A DNA stretch of 64,000 nt. Source: Altererythrobacter lutimaris. Its GTDB lineage: Bacteria; Pseudomonadota; Alphaproteobacteria; Sphingomonadales; Sphingomonadaceae. A program made the translations under genes and the position numbers. The notes under the pieces were generated by a model. The model saw nothing but the letters and a program-made list of their open reading frames with translations. It did not search any database and had not been told where the DNA came from. Positions 26,044 through 35,403 of the stretch are shown here, one piece after another. The DNA is taken from the NCBI RefSeq assembly GCF_013371495.1, contig NZ_JABWTA010000001.1:558001-622000 (forward strand). Reading direction: 5' to 3'. Position 1 is the first letter of the stretch, and every line of letters starts with the position of its first letter.

Positions 26044-26691
26044 ATGGCCGCAAAGCCAATCCTCTACACCTGTGCGCGTTCTCGCGGCCTCCGCGCCACT
26101 TGGGCTGCGGAAGAGGCAGGCGTCGATATCGAGCTCGAATTGCTGCCTTTTCCGCCGCGTTACAAAGCACCGGAATATCTCGAGATCAATCCACTTGGCA
26201 CGGTTCCAATGCTGATTGACGGTGATGCACAGCTGACGGAAAGCTGCGCCATTGCGCATTATCTCGCGAGCAAGGATGGACCATCGGATCTGGTGATTGC
26301 GCCGGGCGAGCCTGACTATGCAGCCTATTGCGATTTCACTTACCATGCCGACGCGACTATCACATTCCCGCAGACTGTGTTCATGCGCTTTGCATTGTTC
26401 GAGAAGGACAAAGGTCTGGAAGAGGCAGGCCACGCCTATGCCAAGTGGTTTCACAAGCGTTTGGTAAAGCTTGAGCAGCGATTGGAAAGCCGCGAATTTC
26501 TTGTCGCTGACCGCTTCACTGTAGCGGACATTTGCTGCGGTTATGCGCTGGTACTCGCCAAGGCTGTGGGACTGGATGAAGGCGTCCCTCCGTCGCTCAA
26601 GGATTATCGCAAACGTTTGATCAATCGCGAGGCTTACGAGCGCGCTGTCGCTCGCGAAGAAGCAGCGTTGGCTGAATTAGCGAAAGGCTAG
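26044..26691 (+). CDS. Glutathione S-transferase family protein
   Basis: 215 residues with a thioredoxin-like N-terminal domain (ILYTCARSRGLRATWAAEEAG; EYLEINPLGTVPMLIDG; LTESCAIAHYLA) and an all-helical C-terminal domain (EFLVADRFTVADICCGYAL). The ES in TESCAI is the glutathione gamma-glutamyl site, and the NPLGTVP segment contains the cis-Pro. The substrate is unknown. Follows the DUF808 gene by one base and converges with the Mur-ligase gene, overlapping it by four bases. Confidence 0.9.
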   Translation: MAAKPILYTCARSRGLRATWAAEEAGVDIELELLPFPPRYKAPEYLEINPLGTVPMLIDGDAQLTESCAIAHYLASKDGPSDLVIAPGEPDYAAYCDFTYHADATITFPQTVFMRFALFEKDKGLEEAGHAYAKWFHKRLVKLEQRLESREFLVADRFTVADICCGYALVLAKAVGLDEGVPPSLKDYRKRLINREAYERAVAREEAALAELAKG

Positions 26692-28127
26692 CTCAGCCGG
26701 TCAAAAATACTTTTTGCAAATACCGACAGCGTGTCATCGCGCGCGCCCATGATTACAATTCGATCTCCGGGCTGTGCGAGCGCGAGGATGCGCTCGCCGC
26801 AGTCGTCCCGCAATGCAAGATGCTCGGCTTTACCGCCAAACTCATTGATCATTGCGATGATGCGCTCTGTTCCTTCGCTGCGATCAACTGTCCCGCCGAA
26901 GTAAACCGGGTCGCACATGATTGTGATGTCTTCTGGTCCAAGCTCCTTGACGAAAGTCTCAGCTAATTCGTGCCCCATTTGCCGCAATGGCCCATATCCG
27001 TGGGGCTGGAAGAACGCGATTACTCGGCCGGGAGACGCTTTGAGCGTGCGCAAAGTCGCAGCGCATTTCTCCGGATTGTGGCCGAAATCGTCGATAACAG
27101 TGATGTCATTCGTCGTTGTGCCGACGACATCGAACCGCCGCCCGAGGCCTGCAAAAGTGCGAAGCGCATAGACCGCGCGGCTTACTTCGATGCCTGCAGC
27201 GCTGGCTGCTGCAATGGCAGCGAGCGCGTTGGATAGATTGTGCATGCCCGGCATGGGCAGGATCAGCGGCCAGACCGAGTGATCGCGATTGTCCATTACC
27301 GCGGCGCTGATGGAAAGCGGCCCCGCTTCGATGGTGTCCTGCGATACCGCGATGTCAGCGTCTTCGGATTTCGCGCTAAAAGTCACTACCGGATCGCAAT
27401 CCTCAGCGAGGGCAAGCGCTTCATGATTGTCTGCGTTGACCACGGCGCAGCCTGATACTTTGAGATAGTCACCAAAAAGGACGCGCAGCTCTTCCATGCT
27501 CTTATGGTCGAGGCTCACATTAAGGAGTACGCCCACGGTAGGTCGATATAGCGCAATGGAACCGTCGCTTTCATCGACTTCGCTGACAAATAGGTTCGGA
27601 CTGCCCACTTTCGCGCTGGCGAAAGGATTATCCGGGCTGGTGAAATTCTTCATCACCGCGCCATTCATGATCGTGGGATCATGGTCTTCGTGCTGCAATA
27701 TCCAGCCGAGCATCCCGGTGACAGTCGACTTGCCGCTCGTGCCAGCCACCGCAAACGAATAGCCGGATGCATTGAACAGCTCGGACAGCAATTCAGCGCG
27801 GGTCAGGCGCTCGCATCCAAGCTCTCTCGCCTTGGCGACTTCAGGAACGCTGTCTTCAATTGCAGCGGAAGCAATCAGGACTTGATCGGGTGAGGTTATG
27901 CCGCTGCCATCTTGCGGGAAAAGCTCAAAACCATTCTGCTTGAGCCAAGCGAATTTATCCGGCGTGCGTCCCTGGTCATAGCTTCGGTCAGATCCGGCAA
28001 CTTTATCGCCAAGTCCGTGCAAGATCTGCGCAAGCGGTAGCATTCCGGACCCGCCAATCCCGCAAAAGAAATAGCGCCCCCGCTCGAGCCCGTCTTCTGT
28101 TGCGCTGCTTTCTGATCCCTCCGCCAT
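26688..28127 (-). CDS. Mur ligase family protein, MurC/Mpl-like
   Basis: 479 residues with the three-domain Mur ligase layout. The N-terminal UDP-sugar-binding Rossmann part has FFCGIGGSGMLPLAQIL. The ATP-binding P-loop is VAGTSGKSTVTGML (Ser where most MurC/Mpl have His in GTHGK). LFVSEVDESDGS and HNLSNALAAIAA are conserved central elements, and IDDFGHNPEKCAATL is in the C-terminal domain. The divergent partner is an LD-carboxypeptidase, which makes murein tripeptide from tetrapeptide. That suggests the recycling ligase Mpl, which joins tripeptide to UDP-MurNAc, rather than de novo MurC. Exact specificity is not certain. Confidence 0.85.
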   Translation of the reverse strand: MAEGSESSATEDGLERGRYFFCGIGGSGMLPLAQILHGLGDKVAGSDRSYDQGRTPDKFAWLKQNGFELFPQDGSGITSPDQVLIASAAIEDSVPEVAKARELGCERLTRAELLSELFNASGYSFAVAGTSGKSTVTGMLGWILQHEDHDPTIMNGAVMKNFTSPDNPFASAKVGSPNLFVSEVDESDGSIALYRPTVGVLLNVSLDHKSMEELRVLFGDYLKVSGCAVVNADNHEALALAEDCDPVVTFSAKSEDADIAVSQDTIEAGPLSISAAVMDNRDHSVWPLILPMPGMHNLSNALAAIAAASAAGIEVSRAVYALRTFAGLGRRFDVVGTTTNDITVIDDFGHNPEKCAATLRTLKASPGRVIAFFQPHGYGPLRQMGHELAETFVKELGPEDITIMCDPVYFGGTVDRSEGTERIIAMINEFGGKAEHLALRDDCGERILALAQPGDRIVIMGARDDTLSVFAKSIFDRLS

Positions 28128-28182
28128 GGTTGCTTCGCTATTGCGTTGTCACGCGAAGCACAAGGTGGCTATTGTGTCTTCC

Positions 28183-29013
28183 ATGACAAGAATTGCCATC
28201 TGCGCGCCTGCAACCCGTATTACGCCGGACCATGCACAAGCCATTGAAAAGCTGGTGGCGGAAGAATTTCCGCAGCATAGCGTGAGTGTGCATGAGCAGT
28301 GCTTTGCCAGTCATGGGCACTTTGCCGGCACGGATATGGAGCGCCTCGAGGCGCTAATTGAATGTGCGAATGATCCTTCGTTTGACGCTGTCTGGTTTGC
28401 AAAAGGCGGCTATGGCTCTGGCCGCATCGCTGAAGCGGCGATTGCCCGTATGAACGACGCCGCCAAGGAGAAGACTTACGTCGGCTTTTCCGACATGGGC
28501 TATTTGCTCGCAGGCCTTTATCGCAACGATATCGGACAGGCTGTACATGGCTCAATGCCGGTGAGCGCGCGCAGTGAAACCGGACGCGAAGCGGTCCGGC
28601 GAGTGCTACGCTGGTTTTCCGGTGACACGTCGGGCCTGGAGCCAAGCGTAGATGGAAAAACGCCAACCGCAGCTTTCAATCTAATCACTCTGTCCATGCT
28701 GAACGGTACGGTTCTGATGCCGGATCTTTCAGGTCATGTTGTGATGGTCGAAGAAGTCAGCGAGCATCTCTATTCAATCGATCGCATGTTTTTCCACATC
28801 GTGAATGCGTTGCCTCGATTGGCTGGTCTCAAGTTGGGTGCTGTGACCGGCGTGCCGGAAAATGATCGGGAATTCGGTCAAAACGCCGAAGAAATTGCCG
28901 AATTCTGGTGCGCGAGAGCAGGAATCCCTTACCTCGGCCGCGCGCAAATCGGTCACACCGCTGACAACCACATCGTTCCTTTTGGCCTTGCGAGTCCGGC
29001 AGCCGCTGAGTAG
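28183..29013 (+). CDS. ldcA: S66 LD-carboxypeptidase
   Basis: Cytoplasmic serine peptidase that removes the terminal D-Ala from murein tetrapeptides during peptidoglycan recycling. 276 residues from ATG 28183. Conserved S66 elements: IAICAPATRI, WFAKGGYGSGRI, the nucleophile region YVGFSDMGYLL, EEVSEHLYSIDRM with the catalytic Glu, and IGHTADNHIVPFG with the catalytic His. The frame is open upstream to 28126 but that stretch overlaps the divergent Mur-ligase start. Shared 55-bp divergent promoter region with that gene. Confidence 0.88.
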   Translation: MTRIAICAPATRITPDHAQAIEKLVAEEFPQHSVSVHEQCFASHGHFAGTDMERLEALIECANDPSFDAVWFAKGGYGSGRIAEAAIARMNDAAKEKTYVGFSDMGYLLAGLYRNDIGQAVHGSMPVSARSETGREAVRRVLRWFSGDTSGLEPSVDGKTPTAAFNLITLSMLNGTVLMPDLSGHVVMVEEVSEHLYSIDRMFFHIVNALPRLAGLKLGAVTGVPENDREFGQNAEEIAEFWCARAGIPYLGRAQIGHTADNHIVPFGLASPAAAE

Positions 29014-29043
29014 GCGCCCCTCAAATTCAGGAGAGGTTATCCG

Positions 29044-29982
29044 ATGCGAGCATTCGTTTTCCCAGGACAAGGCAGCCAGAAAGTAGGCATGGGCGCTGAG
29101 CTAGCGGAAGCAAGTGTCGCTGCGCGCGAAGTCTTTGAAGAGGTGAACGATGCTCTCTCGCAAGACCTCTTTGCGATAATGCGCGAAGGTCCTGAAGACG
29201 AGCTCACCCTGACCGAAAATGCGCAGCCGGCGATCATGGCCAATTCCATTTCTACCTTGCGTGTGCTTGAGAGAGAATTTGGCGTTTCACTTGCAGGTGC
29301 GGGTTCATGCGTTGCAGGTCATTCGCTCGGTGAATATTCGGCGATTTGTGCGGCCGGCATGTTCTCGCTCTCGCAAACTGCGCGGCTGCTCAGATTGCGG
29401 GGCAAATCTATGCAAGCCGCCGTACCAGTGGGCGAAGGCGCGATGGCGGCGCTCCTAGGAGCAGATGTCGAGAAAGCAGAAGCGCTCGCCGCGGCTTCAG
29501 CCCAAGGCGAAGTGTGTGAGGTCGCCAACGACAACGATCCGACACAAGTGGTCATCAGTGGCCACAAAGGCGCGATTGATCGCGCCATCGGTCTTGCCAA
29601 AGATCATGGCATCAAGCGCGGGATCCTACTGCCAGTATCCGCACCGTTTCATTGTTCCTTGATGCAGCCCGCAGCAGAGCGGATGGCTGAGGCCTTGGCG
29701 AGCGCGGAAGCCGGCGCTCTGACTCTTCCAGTTTTTGCCAATGTAAACGCAGCCAAGGTCAACGATCCAGTTGAAGAAAAGGACTTGCTGGTCGAACAAA
29801 TCACCGGCCGGGTGCGCTGGCGCGAAAGCGTGCTTGCCATGAGCGCTGATGGCACAGAGCAGTTCGTCGAATTGGGCGGCAAAGTGCTCGGTCCGATGAT
29901 CGGACGGATAAACAAAGATGTGTCAACTTCCAGCCTTATCACAATGGAAGATATCGAGAATTTTGCGAAGGAGATCAGCTGA
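29044..29982 (+). CDS. fabD: Malonyl-CoA:ACP transacylase
   Basis: Loads malonyl onto acyl carrier protein for fatty-acid synthesis. 312 residues. FPGQGSQKVGMG at the N-terminus, nucleophile S94 in AGHSLGEYSA, and the His of PFHCSLM near residue 200 complete the active site. Preceded by CAGGAGAGG. Its stop shares one base with fabG (TGATG), so they are coupled. Confidence 0.97.
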   Translation: MRAFVFPGQGSQKVGMGAELAEASVAAREVFEEVNDALSQDLFAIMREGPEDELTLTENAQPAIMANSISTLRVLEREFGVSLAGAGSCVAGHSLGEYSAICAAGMFSLSQTARLLRLRGKSMQAAVPVGEGAMAALLGADVEKAEALAAASAQGEVCEVANDNDPTQVVISGHKGAIDRAIGLAKDHGIKRGILLPVSAPFHCSLMQPAAERMAEALASAEAGALTLPVFANVNAAKVNDPVEEKDLLVEQITGRVRWRESVLAMSADGTEQFVELGGKVLGPMIGRINKDVSTSSLITMEDIENFAKEIS

Positions 29983-30743
29983 TGTTTTCACTCGACGGGA
30001 TGAATGCGCTGGTCACCGGCGCGAGCGGCGGCATCGGTTCAGCCATTTGCCGCGCATTGGCCGGTCAAGGCGCGCGGCTTGCGATTTCCGGCTCGAATGC
30101 TGCCAAGCTTCGCGCCTTTCGCGATGAACTCAACGGGGAGTTCAAGCACGATCATGGCGAGCATGTTGAGATCACTTGCAACCTGTCGAACAGCGAGCAG
30201 GTCGAAGAGCTAATCCCTGCAACGCTAGATACGCTCGGCGGGATCGATATCCTCATCAACAATGCTGGCATCACGCGTGACAATTTAGCGATGCGTATGA
30301 AAGACGAGGAATGGGATGACGTCATCCGCATCAATCTCGAAGCGGCCTTCCGCCTGATGCGCGCGAGTGCTCGCCCGATGATGAAGAACCGCTTTGGCCG
30401 GATCATCACTATCACCAGCGTCGTTGGCGCGACCGGCAATCCTGGCCAGATGAACTATGCAGCGGCGAAGGCCGGCCTGGCTGGTATGACGAAGAGCTTC
30501 GCGCAGGAAGTCGCGAGCCGCGGGATTACCGCCAACTGCATCGCACCGGGCTTTATTCGCACTGCCATGACCGATCAGTTGCCGGACGCTCAGAAAGATG
30601 CGCTCAATGCACGCATTCCGATGGGGCGCATGGGTGAAGGCGAGGATATCGGCGCAGCAACCGCCTTCCTTGCAAGCCGCGAAGCAGGCTACATCACCGG
30701 TGAAACGCTCCACATCAACGGAGGCATGGCGATGCTGGGCTAA
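29982..30743 (+). CDS. fabG: 3-oxoacyl-ACP reductase
   Basis: NADPH-dependent SDR that reduces 3-oxoacyl-ACP in fatty-acid elongation. 253 residues. Cofactor motif TGASGGIG at residues 11-18, NNAG near residue 88, the catalytic S in TITSVVG, Y159 and K163 in YAAAK, and the typical C-terminus EAGYITGETLHINGGMAMLG. Coupled to fabD. No acpP or fabF in the immediate neighbourhood. Confidence 0.97.
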   Translation: MFSLDGMNALVTGASGGIGSAICRALAGQGARLAISGSNAAKLRAFRDELNGEFKHDHGEHVEITCNLSNSEQVEELIPATLDTLGGIDILINNAGITRDNLAMRMKDEEWDDVIRINLEAAFRLMRASARPMMKNRFGRIITITSVVGATGNPGQMNYAAAKAGLAGMTKSFAQEVASRGITANCIAPGFIRTAMTDQLPDAQKDALNARIPMGRMGEGEDIGAATAFLASREAGYITGETLHINGGMAMLG

Positions 30744-30914
30744 GCTGAGCCATATTGGGTCAGCAAAAACATCAGTTTTCCCCAAGGAATCGGGTCTGTG
30801 GAAGCCCCGAACTTGCCGCTGTTGCCGCGTGCGCTAAGGTCTTTTGGCAAGTTTCCGGCGCGAAAGGGCGATTCCGGCCCCCAGGCGCATACACAAAGGG
30901 ATTGAGTAGGACCC

Positions 30915-32042
30915 ATGAAGGCCACAATCGAACGCGCTACGCTGCTGCGCTGCCTGTCTCATGTTCAGTCAGTGGTTGAGCGTCGCAACACCATTCCGAT
31001 CCTGTCCAATGTGCTGATCGAAGCGGCTGATGGCGGTTCGGTCAAAGTCATGGCGACAGACCTGGATTTGCAGGTGGTCGAAACCATGCCGGCGGCGTCG
31101 GTCGAGACCCCGGGTGCGATCACTGTTTCCGCACATCTGCTATTCGACATTGCCCGCAAACTGCCAGAGGGCAGCCAAGTCAGCTTGGACGCAGCGGACA
31201 ACCGGATGGAGATTAAAGCTGGGCGTAGCCGCTTCAAGCTTCCCACACTACCGCGTGATGATTTCCCGGTGATCGTGGAGGGCGATTTGCCCACCAGTTT
31301 CGAGCTTCCAGCCAAGACGCTCGCCGAATTGATTGATCGCACGCGTTTCGCGATCTCGACTGAAGAAACACGTTATTACCTCAACGGCATTTTCTTTCAT
31401 GTCACTGACGATGACACGCCGGTCTTGAAAGCTGCGGCAACTGACGGTCACCGTTTGGCCCGGTTTACCATCGCGCAGCCCGAGGGTGCTGATGGTATGC
31501 CGGACGTGATCGTCCCTCGCAAAGCCGTGGGTGAGCTTCGCAAGCTGCTTGAGGAGGCGCTGGACGGCAGTGTGCAGGTCGATCTGTCCGCCAGCAAGAT
31601 CCGCTTCACGCTGGGCGGCGAAGGCGGCGTTGTGCTCACCAGCAAACTGATTGACGGCACATTCCCGGATTACACGCGGGTCATTCCGACTGGCAATGAC
31701 AAGCTATTGAAAGTCGATCCGAAGAGCTTCTTCCAAGGCGTTGACCGCGTCGCGACCATCGCGACCGAGAAGACCCGTGCGGTCAAGATGGGACTTGATA
31801 CGGACAAGGTTACGCTCTCCGTCACATCTCCTGACAATGGGACCGCAGCTGAGGAATTGGCCGCTGATTATGGCTCGGACTCGTTCGAGATTGGCTTCAA
31901 CGCGAATTATCTCAAGGACATCTTGAGCCAGATCGATAGCGACACAGTTGAGTTGCATCTGGCTGATGCAGGTGCACCAACACTCATCCGTCAGGACGAC
32001 AAGAGCCCTGCCCTCTACGTCCTGATGCCTATGCGAGTATAA
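30915..32042 (+). CDS. dnaN: DNA polymerase III beta subunit (sliding clamp)
   Basis: Ring-shaped processivity clamp. 375 residues in three homologous domains. MKATIERATLLRCLSHVQSVVERRNTIPILSNVLIEA, TRFAISTEETRYYLNGIFFHV, AATDGHRLA, GTFPDYTRVIP and the C-terminal ALYVLMPMRV are all standard. It lies apart from dnaA and recF, as is common in Alphaproteobacteria. The 171 bases before it show no gene and presumably hold its promoter. Confidence 0.98.
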   Translation: MKATIERATLLRCLSHVQSVVERRNTIPILSNVLIEAADGGSVKVMATDLDLQVVETMPAASVETPGAITVSAHLLFDIARKLPEGSQVSLDAADNRMEIKAGRSRFKLPTLPRDDFPVIVEGDLPTSFELPAKTLAELIDRTRFAISTEETRYYLNGIFFHVTDDDTPVLKAAATDGHRLARFTIAQPEGADGMPDVIVPRKAVGELRKLLEEALDGSVQVDLSASKIRFTLGGEGGVVLTSKLIDGTFPDYTRVIPTGNDKLLKVDPKSFFQGVDRVATIATEKTRAVKMGLDTDKVTLSVTSPDNGTAAEELAADYGSDSFEIGFNANYLKDILSQIDSDTVELHLADAGAPTLIRQDDKSPALYVLMPMRV

Positions 32043-32046
32043 TCTG

Positions 32047-32457
32047 ATGAAGAAATACCTGATCCCGGCCGCGATGATGGCAACACTGGCTGTTCCTGGC
32101 TTGGCTCAGGTAGAAGCCGACCCGCTTGGCGATGAGCTCGACTGCGCGATCTTTATCGCAATTGCGATGGATAGTGTGGACTCTGAAGCAGACCCTGATG
32201 CTGCTGTGGGTCTGGCTGCCGGATTGACGTATTTCATCGGGCGTTATGAAGGACAGGGCGGGTCAAACCTCGAAGAAGATCTTTTTGAAAGGTTTCAAGG
32301 CATGACGCTGGAACAATTGTCCGGCCTCGAGACAAAATGCGCGCCGCAGCTTGAAAACATGGGGCAGGGCCTCGAAGCTGCCGGCCGCGCATTTATTGCA
32401 CTCGGCGACGAAGAAGCAGCCGAAAGCGGCGAGGGTTCGGAAGCTCCCGCCGAGTAG
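32047..32457 (+). CDS. Secreted protein of unknown function
   Basis: 136 residues beginning with a Sec signal peptide (MKKYLIPAAMMATLAVPGLAQ). The mature part is acidic and helical, with two cysteines about 75 residues apart (DELDCAIF and ETKCAPQ) that could form a disulfide, and a Glu/Ala-rich tail (ALGDEEAAESGEGSEAPAE). No recognised domain. It starts four bases after dnaN, so may be co-transcribed. A paralogue-like family of such periplasmic cystine proteins occurs in related bacteria, but I cannot name it. Confidence 0.7.
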   Translation: MKKYLIPAAMMATLAVPGLAQVEADPLGDELDCAIFIAIAMDSVDSEADPDAAVGLAAGLTYFIGRYEGQGGSNLEEDLFERFQGMTLEQLSGLETKCAPQLENMGQGLEAAGRAFIALGDEEAAESGEGSEAPAE

Positions 32458-32528
32458 CTGCTGCCGCTTCCAGTTGCATTCGAAGCGAAGACGGCTAGCG
32501 TCTGGCTCAGACATTAGGAGCCTGATTG

Positions 32529-33617
32529 ATGACTGCCACTCAAGTACATGTCCGCCGCGATGACTTACATTCTGCTTCTTTGGCAGAAGTTGCGCTTGGC
32601 GATCTCGCAGACGGCGCGATCCGGCTCGAGATCGAAAGCTTCTCCGTCACTTCGAACAACATCACTTACGCCGTTGTCGGTGCTCAAGTGGGCTATTGGA
32701 ATTTCTTCCCGGCGCCTGATGGAATGGGGATCGTTCCCATGTGGGGGCACGCGAAAGTTGTCGAGAGCAACAGCGACGAGTTTTCCGTTGGCGAGCGCAT
32801 TTACGGCTATCTCCCCATGGCATCGCACCTCGATGTGATACCGGGTAAGGTCTCGCCAAGCGGTTTTGTCGACATGACAGATTATCGCCAGCCGCTTCCA
32901 CCGATCTACAATCAGTATTCGCGTCTCGCGGCAGATCCGGAGCACGATCCGGCCCGCGAAGGCGAGCGCATGATTTTTGGCCCGCTTTTCAAGACGGGCT
33001 TCCTGATCGATTACTTCATGCGGAGCGAGAATTGGTTCGGAGCTCAGAGCGTGGTTCTTACCAGCGCCTCATCAAAAACTGCGATGGGTCTGGCTAGTTG
33101 CGCCGAGCAGAATTCGCCAAACATCAAGCGCATCGGTCTGACGTCTTCTGGCAATGCAGATTTCGTCAAGCAAACCGGCATGTATGACGAAGTGCTGAGC
33201 TATGATGAAGTAAGTGCTTTGCCGCAGGCGCCAACAGTGACAGTAGACTTTGCAGGCAATGCGTCACTGCTCCAATCGCTGCACGAGCATCTGACAGATA
33301 ATCTCACATACTCATGCCTTGTCGGCGTTACGCACATCGAAGATCGTGGCGGTGTTGGCCTGCGCGATGAGCGCGGGCTTCCCGGTGCAAAGCCTACGCT
33401 CTTCTTCGCGCCCGACCATGCTGTGGCTTTGTTCAAGCAGCATGGGCCTCAAGAGGCGGGTGCGATGATGGCGAAAGCGTGGCACGGCTTCCTTGAGAGT
33501 GTAGGAGGCTCAGTTGCAATCGAAACCCGCAACGGACTGGAAGCGGCGCGGCAGACCTATCTTGAAATGGTGGGCGGTAAGGTCGATCCAGCACAAGGGA
33601 TCGTCATTGAACCATGA
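32529..33617 (+). CDS. DUF2855 family protein
   Basis: 362 residues of the DUF2855 family, distant relatives of zinc-free medium-chain dehydrogenases. The N-terminal half resembles an MDR/GroES-like fold (ESFSVTSNNITYAVVGAQVGYWNFFP; GIVPMWGHAKVVES; SVGERIYGYLPMA). The second half has a Rossmann-like segment (VVLTSASSKTAMGLA). No catalytic activity is established. ATG at 32529 follows a TTG three bases earlier and is preferred. Overlaps the next gene by ATGA. Confidence 0.87.
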   Translation: MTATQVHVRRDDLHSASLAEVALGDLADGAIRLEIESFSVTSNNITYAVVGAQVGYWNFFPAPDGMGIVPMWGHAKVVESNSDEFSVGERIYGYLPMASHLDVIPGKVSPSGFVDMTDYRQPLPPIYNQYSRLAADPEHDPAREGERMIFGPLFKTGFLIDYFMRSENWFGAQSVVLTSASSKTAMGLASCAEQNSPNIKRIGLTSSGNADFVKQTGMYDEVLSYDEVSALPQAPTVTVDFAGNASLLQSLHEHLTDNLTYSCLVGVTHIEDRGGVGLRDERGLPGAKPTLFFAPDHAVALFKQHGPQEAGAMMAKAWHGFLESVGGSVAIETRNGLEAARQTYLEMVGGKVDPAQGIVIEP

Positions 33618-34564
33618 AGCTGCGTCCATTGGTTTTTGCAAACAGCATTGGAGCGATGTTTTTGGCGAGCGCCGCTCTCGCTGAGGCAGAACCGTCGGGG
33701 CAATGGCAGATCGTACCTGAGACCACGCTCTCTGCTTCTCTCGATTGTTTTGAAGCAATTGGGCAGACTTTGATTTCGGCCCATAGAGGTGGTCCGTCGC
33801 CGGGCCTGCCAGAAAACGCAATCGAGACAATGGATGCGGTTCTCACTGCTATCCCCGCGGTCATGGAAGTGGACGTCGCGCGGAGCACAGATGGCGTGCA
33901 TTATCTCATGCATGACCGTACGCTTGACCGCACGACTACGGGTACTGGCTCTGTAGCGGAAGCTTCATGGGCAGACGTCTCGCAGCTCAATCTCGTAGAT
34001 GAAGCGGGTTGGGTCACTCCTTATCGTGTCCCGACACTCACCGCTGCACTTGCATGGGCTAAAGGCAAGACAGTTCTTCAGATCGATTTCAAACGCACGG
34101 CCAATTTCGAAGAGGTGATTACGGATATCCGCGCAGCCGAGATGGCTCAGAGCGTCATTTTGATCGCCTATACTGCTGAAGCCGCGACCAAACTGCATGC
34201 CCTCGCGCCGGAGATGCTGATATCCTTCTCGATCTCCTCACCCGATGATCTCGCGACTATCGAGGCGGCGGGAGTCCCGGACGAGAGTATCGTCGCCTTC
34301 ACTGGAACGCGCGTTGTCCGGCCTGACCTATATGCCCAGCTTGATGATCGCGATGTCGAAGTAATCTTCGGTACGCTCGGGCGATCGCGCAACTCTCTGG
34401 ACCACATCTTTGAACGCTTCGGTACGGACAATCGTTATGCAGAACTTGCAGAAGGTGGCGTCGATATCATCGCGACTGACAGGCCGAGAGCTGCTGCCGA
34501 AGCATTGCTGGAGGCCGAGCGCTTGCCACAGGCAGGGCAGTGCGGTGTGTCGCGCGCAGAGTGA
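33614..34564 (+). CDS. Glycerophosphodiester phosphodiesterase family protein
   Basis: Hydrolyses glycerophosphodiesters to glycerol-3-phosphate and an alcohol. 316 residues with a signal peptide (MKLRPLVFANSIGAMFLASAALA), so probably periplasmic. Catalytic motifs ISAHRGG, PENAIET, MEVDVARSTDG and YLMHDRTLDRTTTG give the His-Glu-Asp-His metal and acid/base set of the TIM-barrel GDPD family. The C-terminus (VDIIATDRP) is the conserved end of the barrel. Coupled to the DUF2855 gene by ATGA overlap. Confidence 0.92.
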   Translation: MKLRPLVFANSIGAMFLASAALAEAEPSGQWQIVPETTLSASLDCFEAIGQTLISAHRGGPSPGLPENAIETMDAVLTAIPAVMEVDVARSTDGVHYLMHDRTLDRTTTGTGSVAEASWADVSQLNLVDEAGWVTPYRVPTLTAALAWAKGKTVLQIDFKRTANFEEVITDIRAAEMAQSVILIAYTAEAATKLHALAPEMLISFSISSPDDLATIEAAGVPDESIVAFTGTRVVRPDLYAQLDDRDVEVIFGTLGRSRNSLDHIFERFGTDNRYAELAEGGVDIIATDRPRAAAEALLEAERLPQAGQCGVSRAE

Positions 34565-34578
34565 CCCGCGCCATTCCG

Positions 34579-35403
34579 CTATTTCTCGACTGTCGCGTAG
34601 TCGAATAGACCTTGCACTTGCGCGCTATGCCGTTCTGCCATTTTGCCTTGCGTTTCTTCTTCGGTCGGAATGATACACCATCCGCCGCCGCGGCGGAGCA
34701 CTTCCTCCAGTCCCTCTTTGAGCAGCTCTGGATCAGGTTGCGCGCGCCAATGATCGCCAATCTCGTCCGGCGCTTGGCGAGCTCCACCAAAACGGTCCGG
34801 GCGCGACTGTGCTGAATTCCAGATCTGTGTATTGAGGATACCGGGACACAGGATGGTGACGCCGATCCCGTCTTCCGCGAGTTCGGCTGTCAATGCTTCT
34901 CCAACGGCTGCGGTCATCTGCTTTGTCGTGGCATAGAGCGTGAAGGGTGCTTGCACCGGAATCACCGAGGCCGAGCTCGCCGTGATGCCGACGTGCCTCG
35001 CCCCCCCGACGTCGCGCAATGCAGGAACCCATGCCTGCGCAGTGTTGATCGCACCGAATACATTGACGCCCATCAGCCATTCCAGCGTCGCGGGCTTCGT
35101 ATTGAGGATAGTGTCCGCTGTGCCGACACCTGCATTGATCCAGAGCAGCGAGGGCTCGACCCCCTGGGCCTGCAGTTTCTCGGCGACATCGAGTGTTTCA
35201 TCACGGTCGGAGACATCGCAGCCTCTACCGCGTGACTCCGGCCCGCAAAGCTTGGCAGTTTCATTCGCCTCATGCGCGTCAATATCGAGCGCGCAAATCC
35301 GCATGCCCTTGGCGGCGAAATACTGCGCCAGAAACCGCCCAATGCCCCGGCCAGCGCCGGTTATAACAGCCCAATCGCCTTGTTGTGGTTCGTAGCCGCT
35401 CAT
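34579..35403 (-). CDS. Short-chain dehydrogenase/reductase
   Basis: 274 residues. NAD(P) motif TGAGRGIG at residues 16-23, followed by ALDIDAHE (acidic residue after the second strand suggests NAD), and INAGVG in the NNAG position. The catalytic Ser is in TASSASV, and YATTK supplies Tyr and Lys. The substrate is unknown. Start overlaps the stop of the upstream amidohydrolase by ATGA, so the pair is coupled. Confidence 0.9.
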   Translation of the reverse strand: MSGYEPQQGDWAVITGAGRGIGRFLAQYFAAKGMRICALDIDAHEANETAKLCGPESRGRGCDVSDRDETLDVAEKLQAQGVEPSLLWINAGVGTADTILNTKPATLEWLMGVNVFGAINTAQAWVPALRDVGGARHVGITASSASVIPVQAPFTLYATTKQMTAAVGEALTAELAEDGIGVTILCPGILNTQIWNSAQSRPDRFGGARQAPDEIGDHWRAQPDPELLKEGLEEVLRRGGGWCIIPTEEETQGKMAERHSAQVQGLFDYATVEK

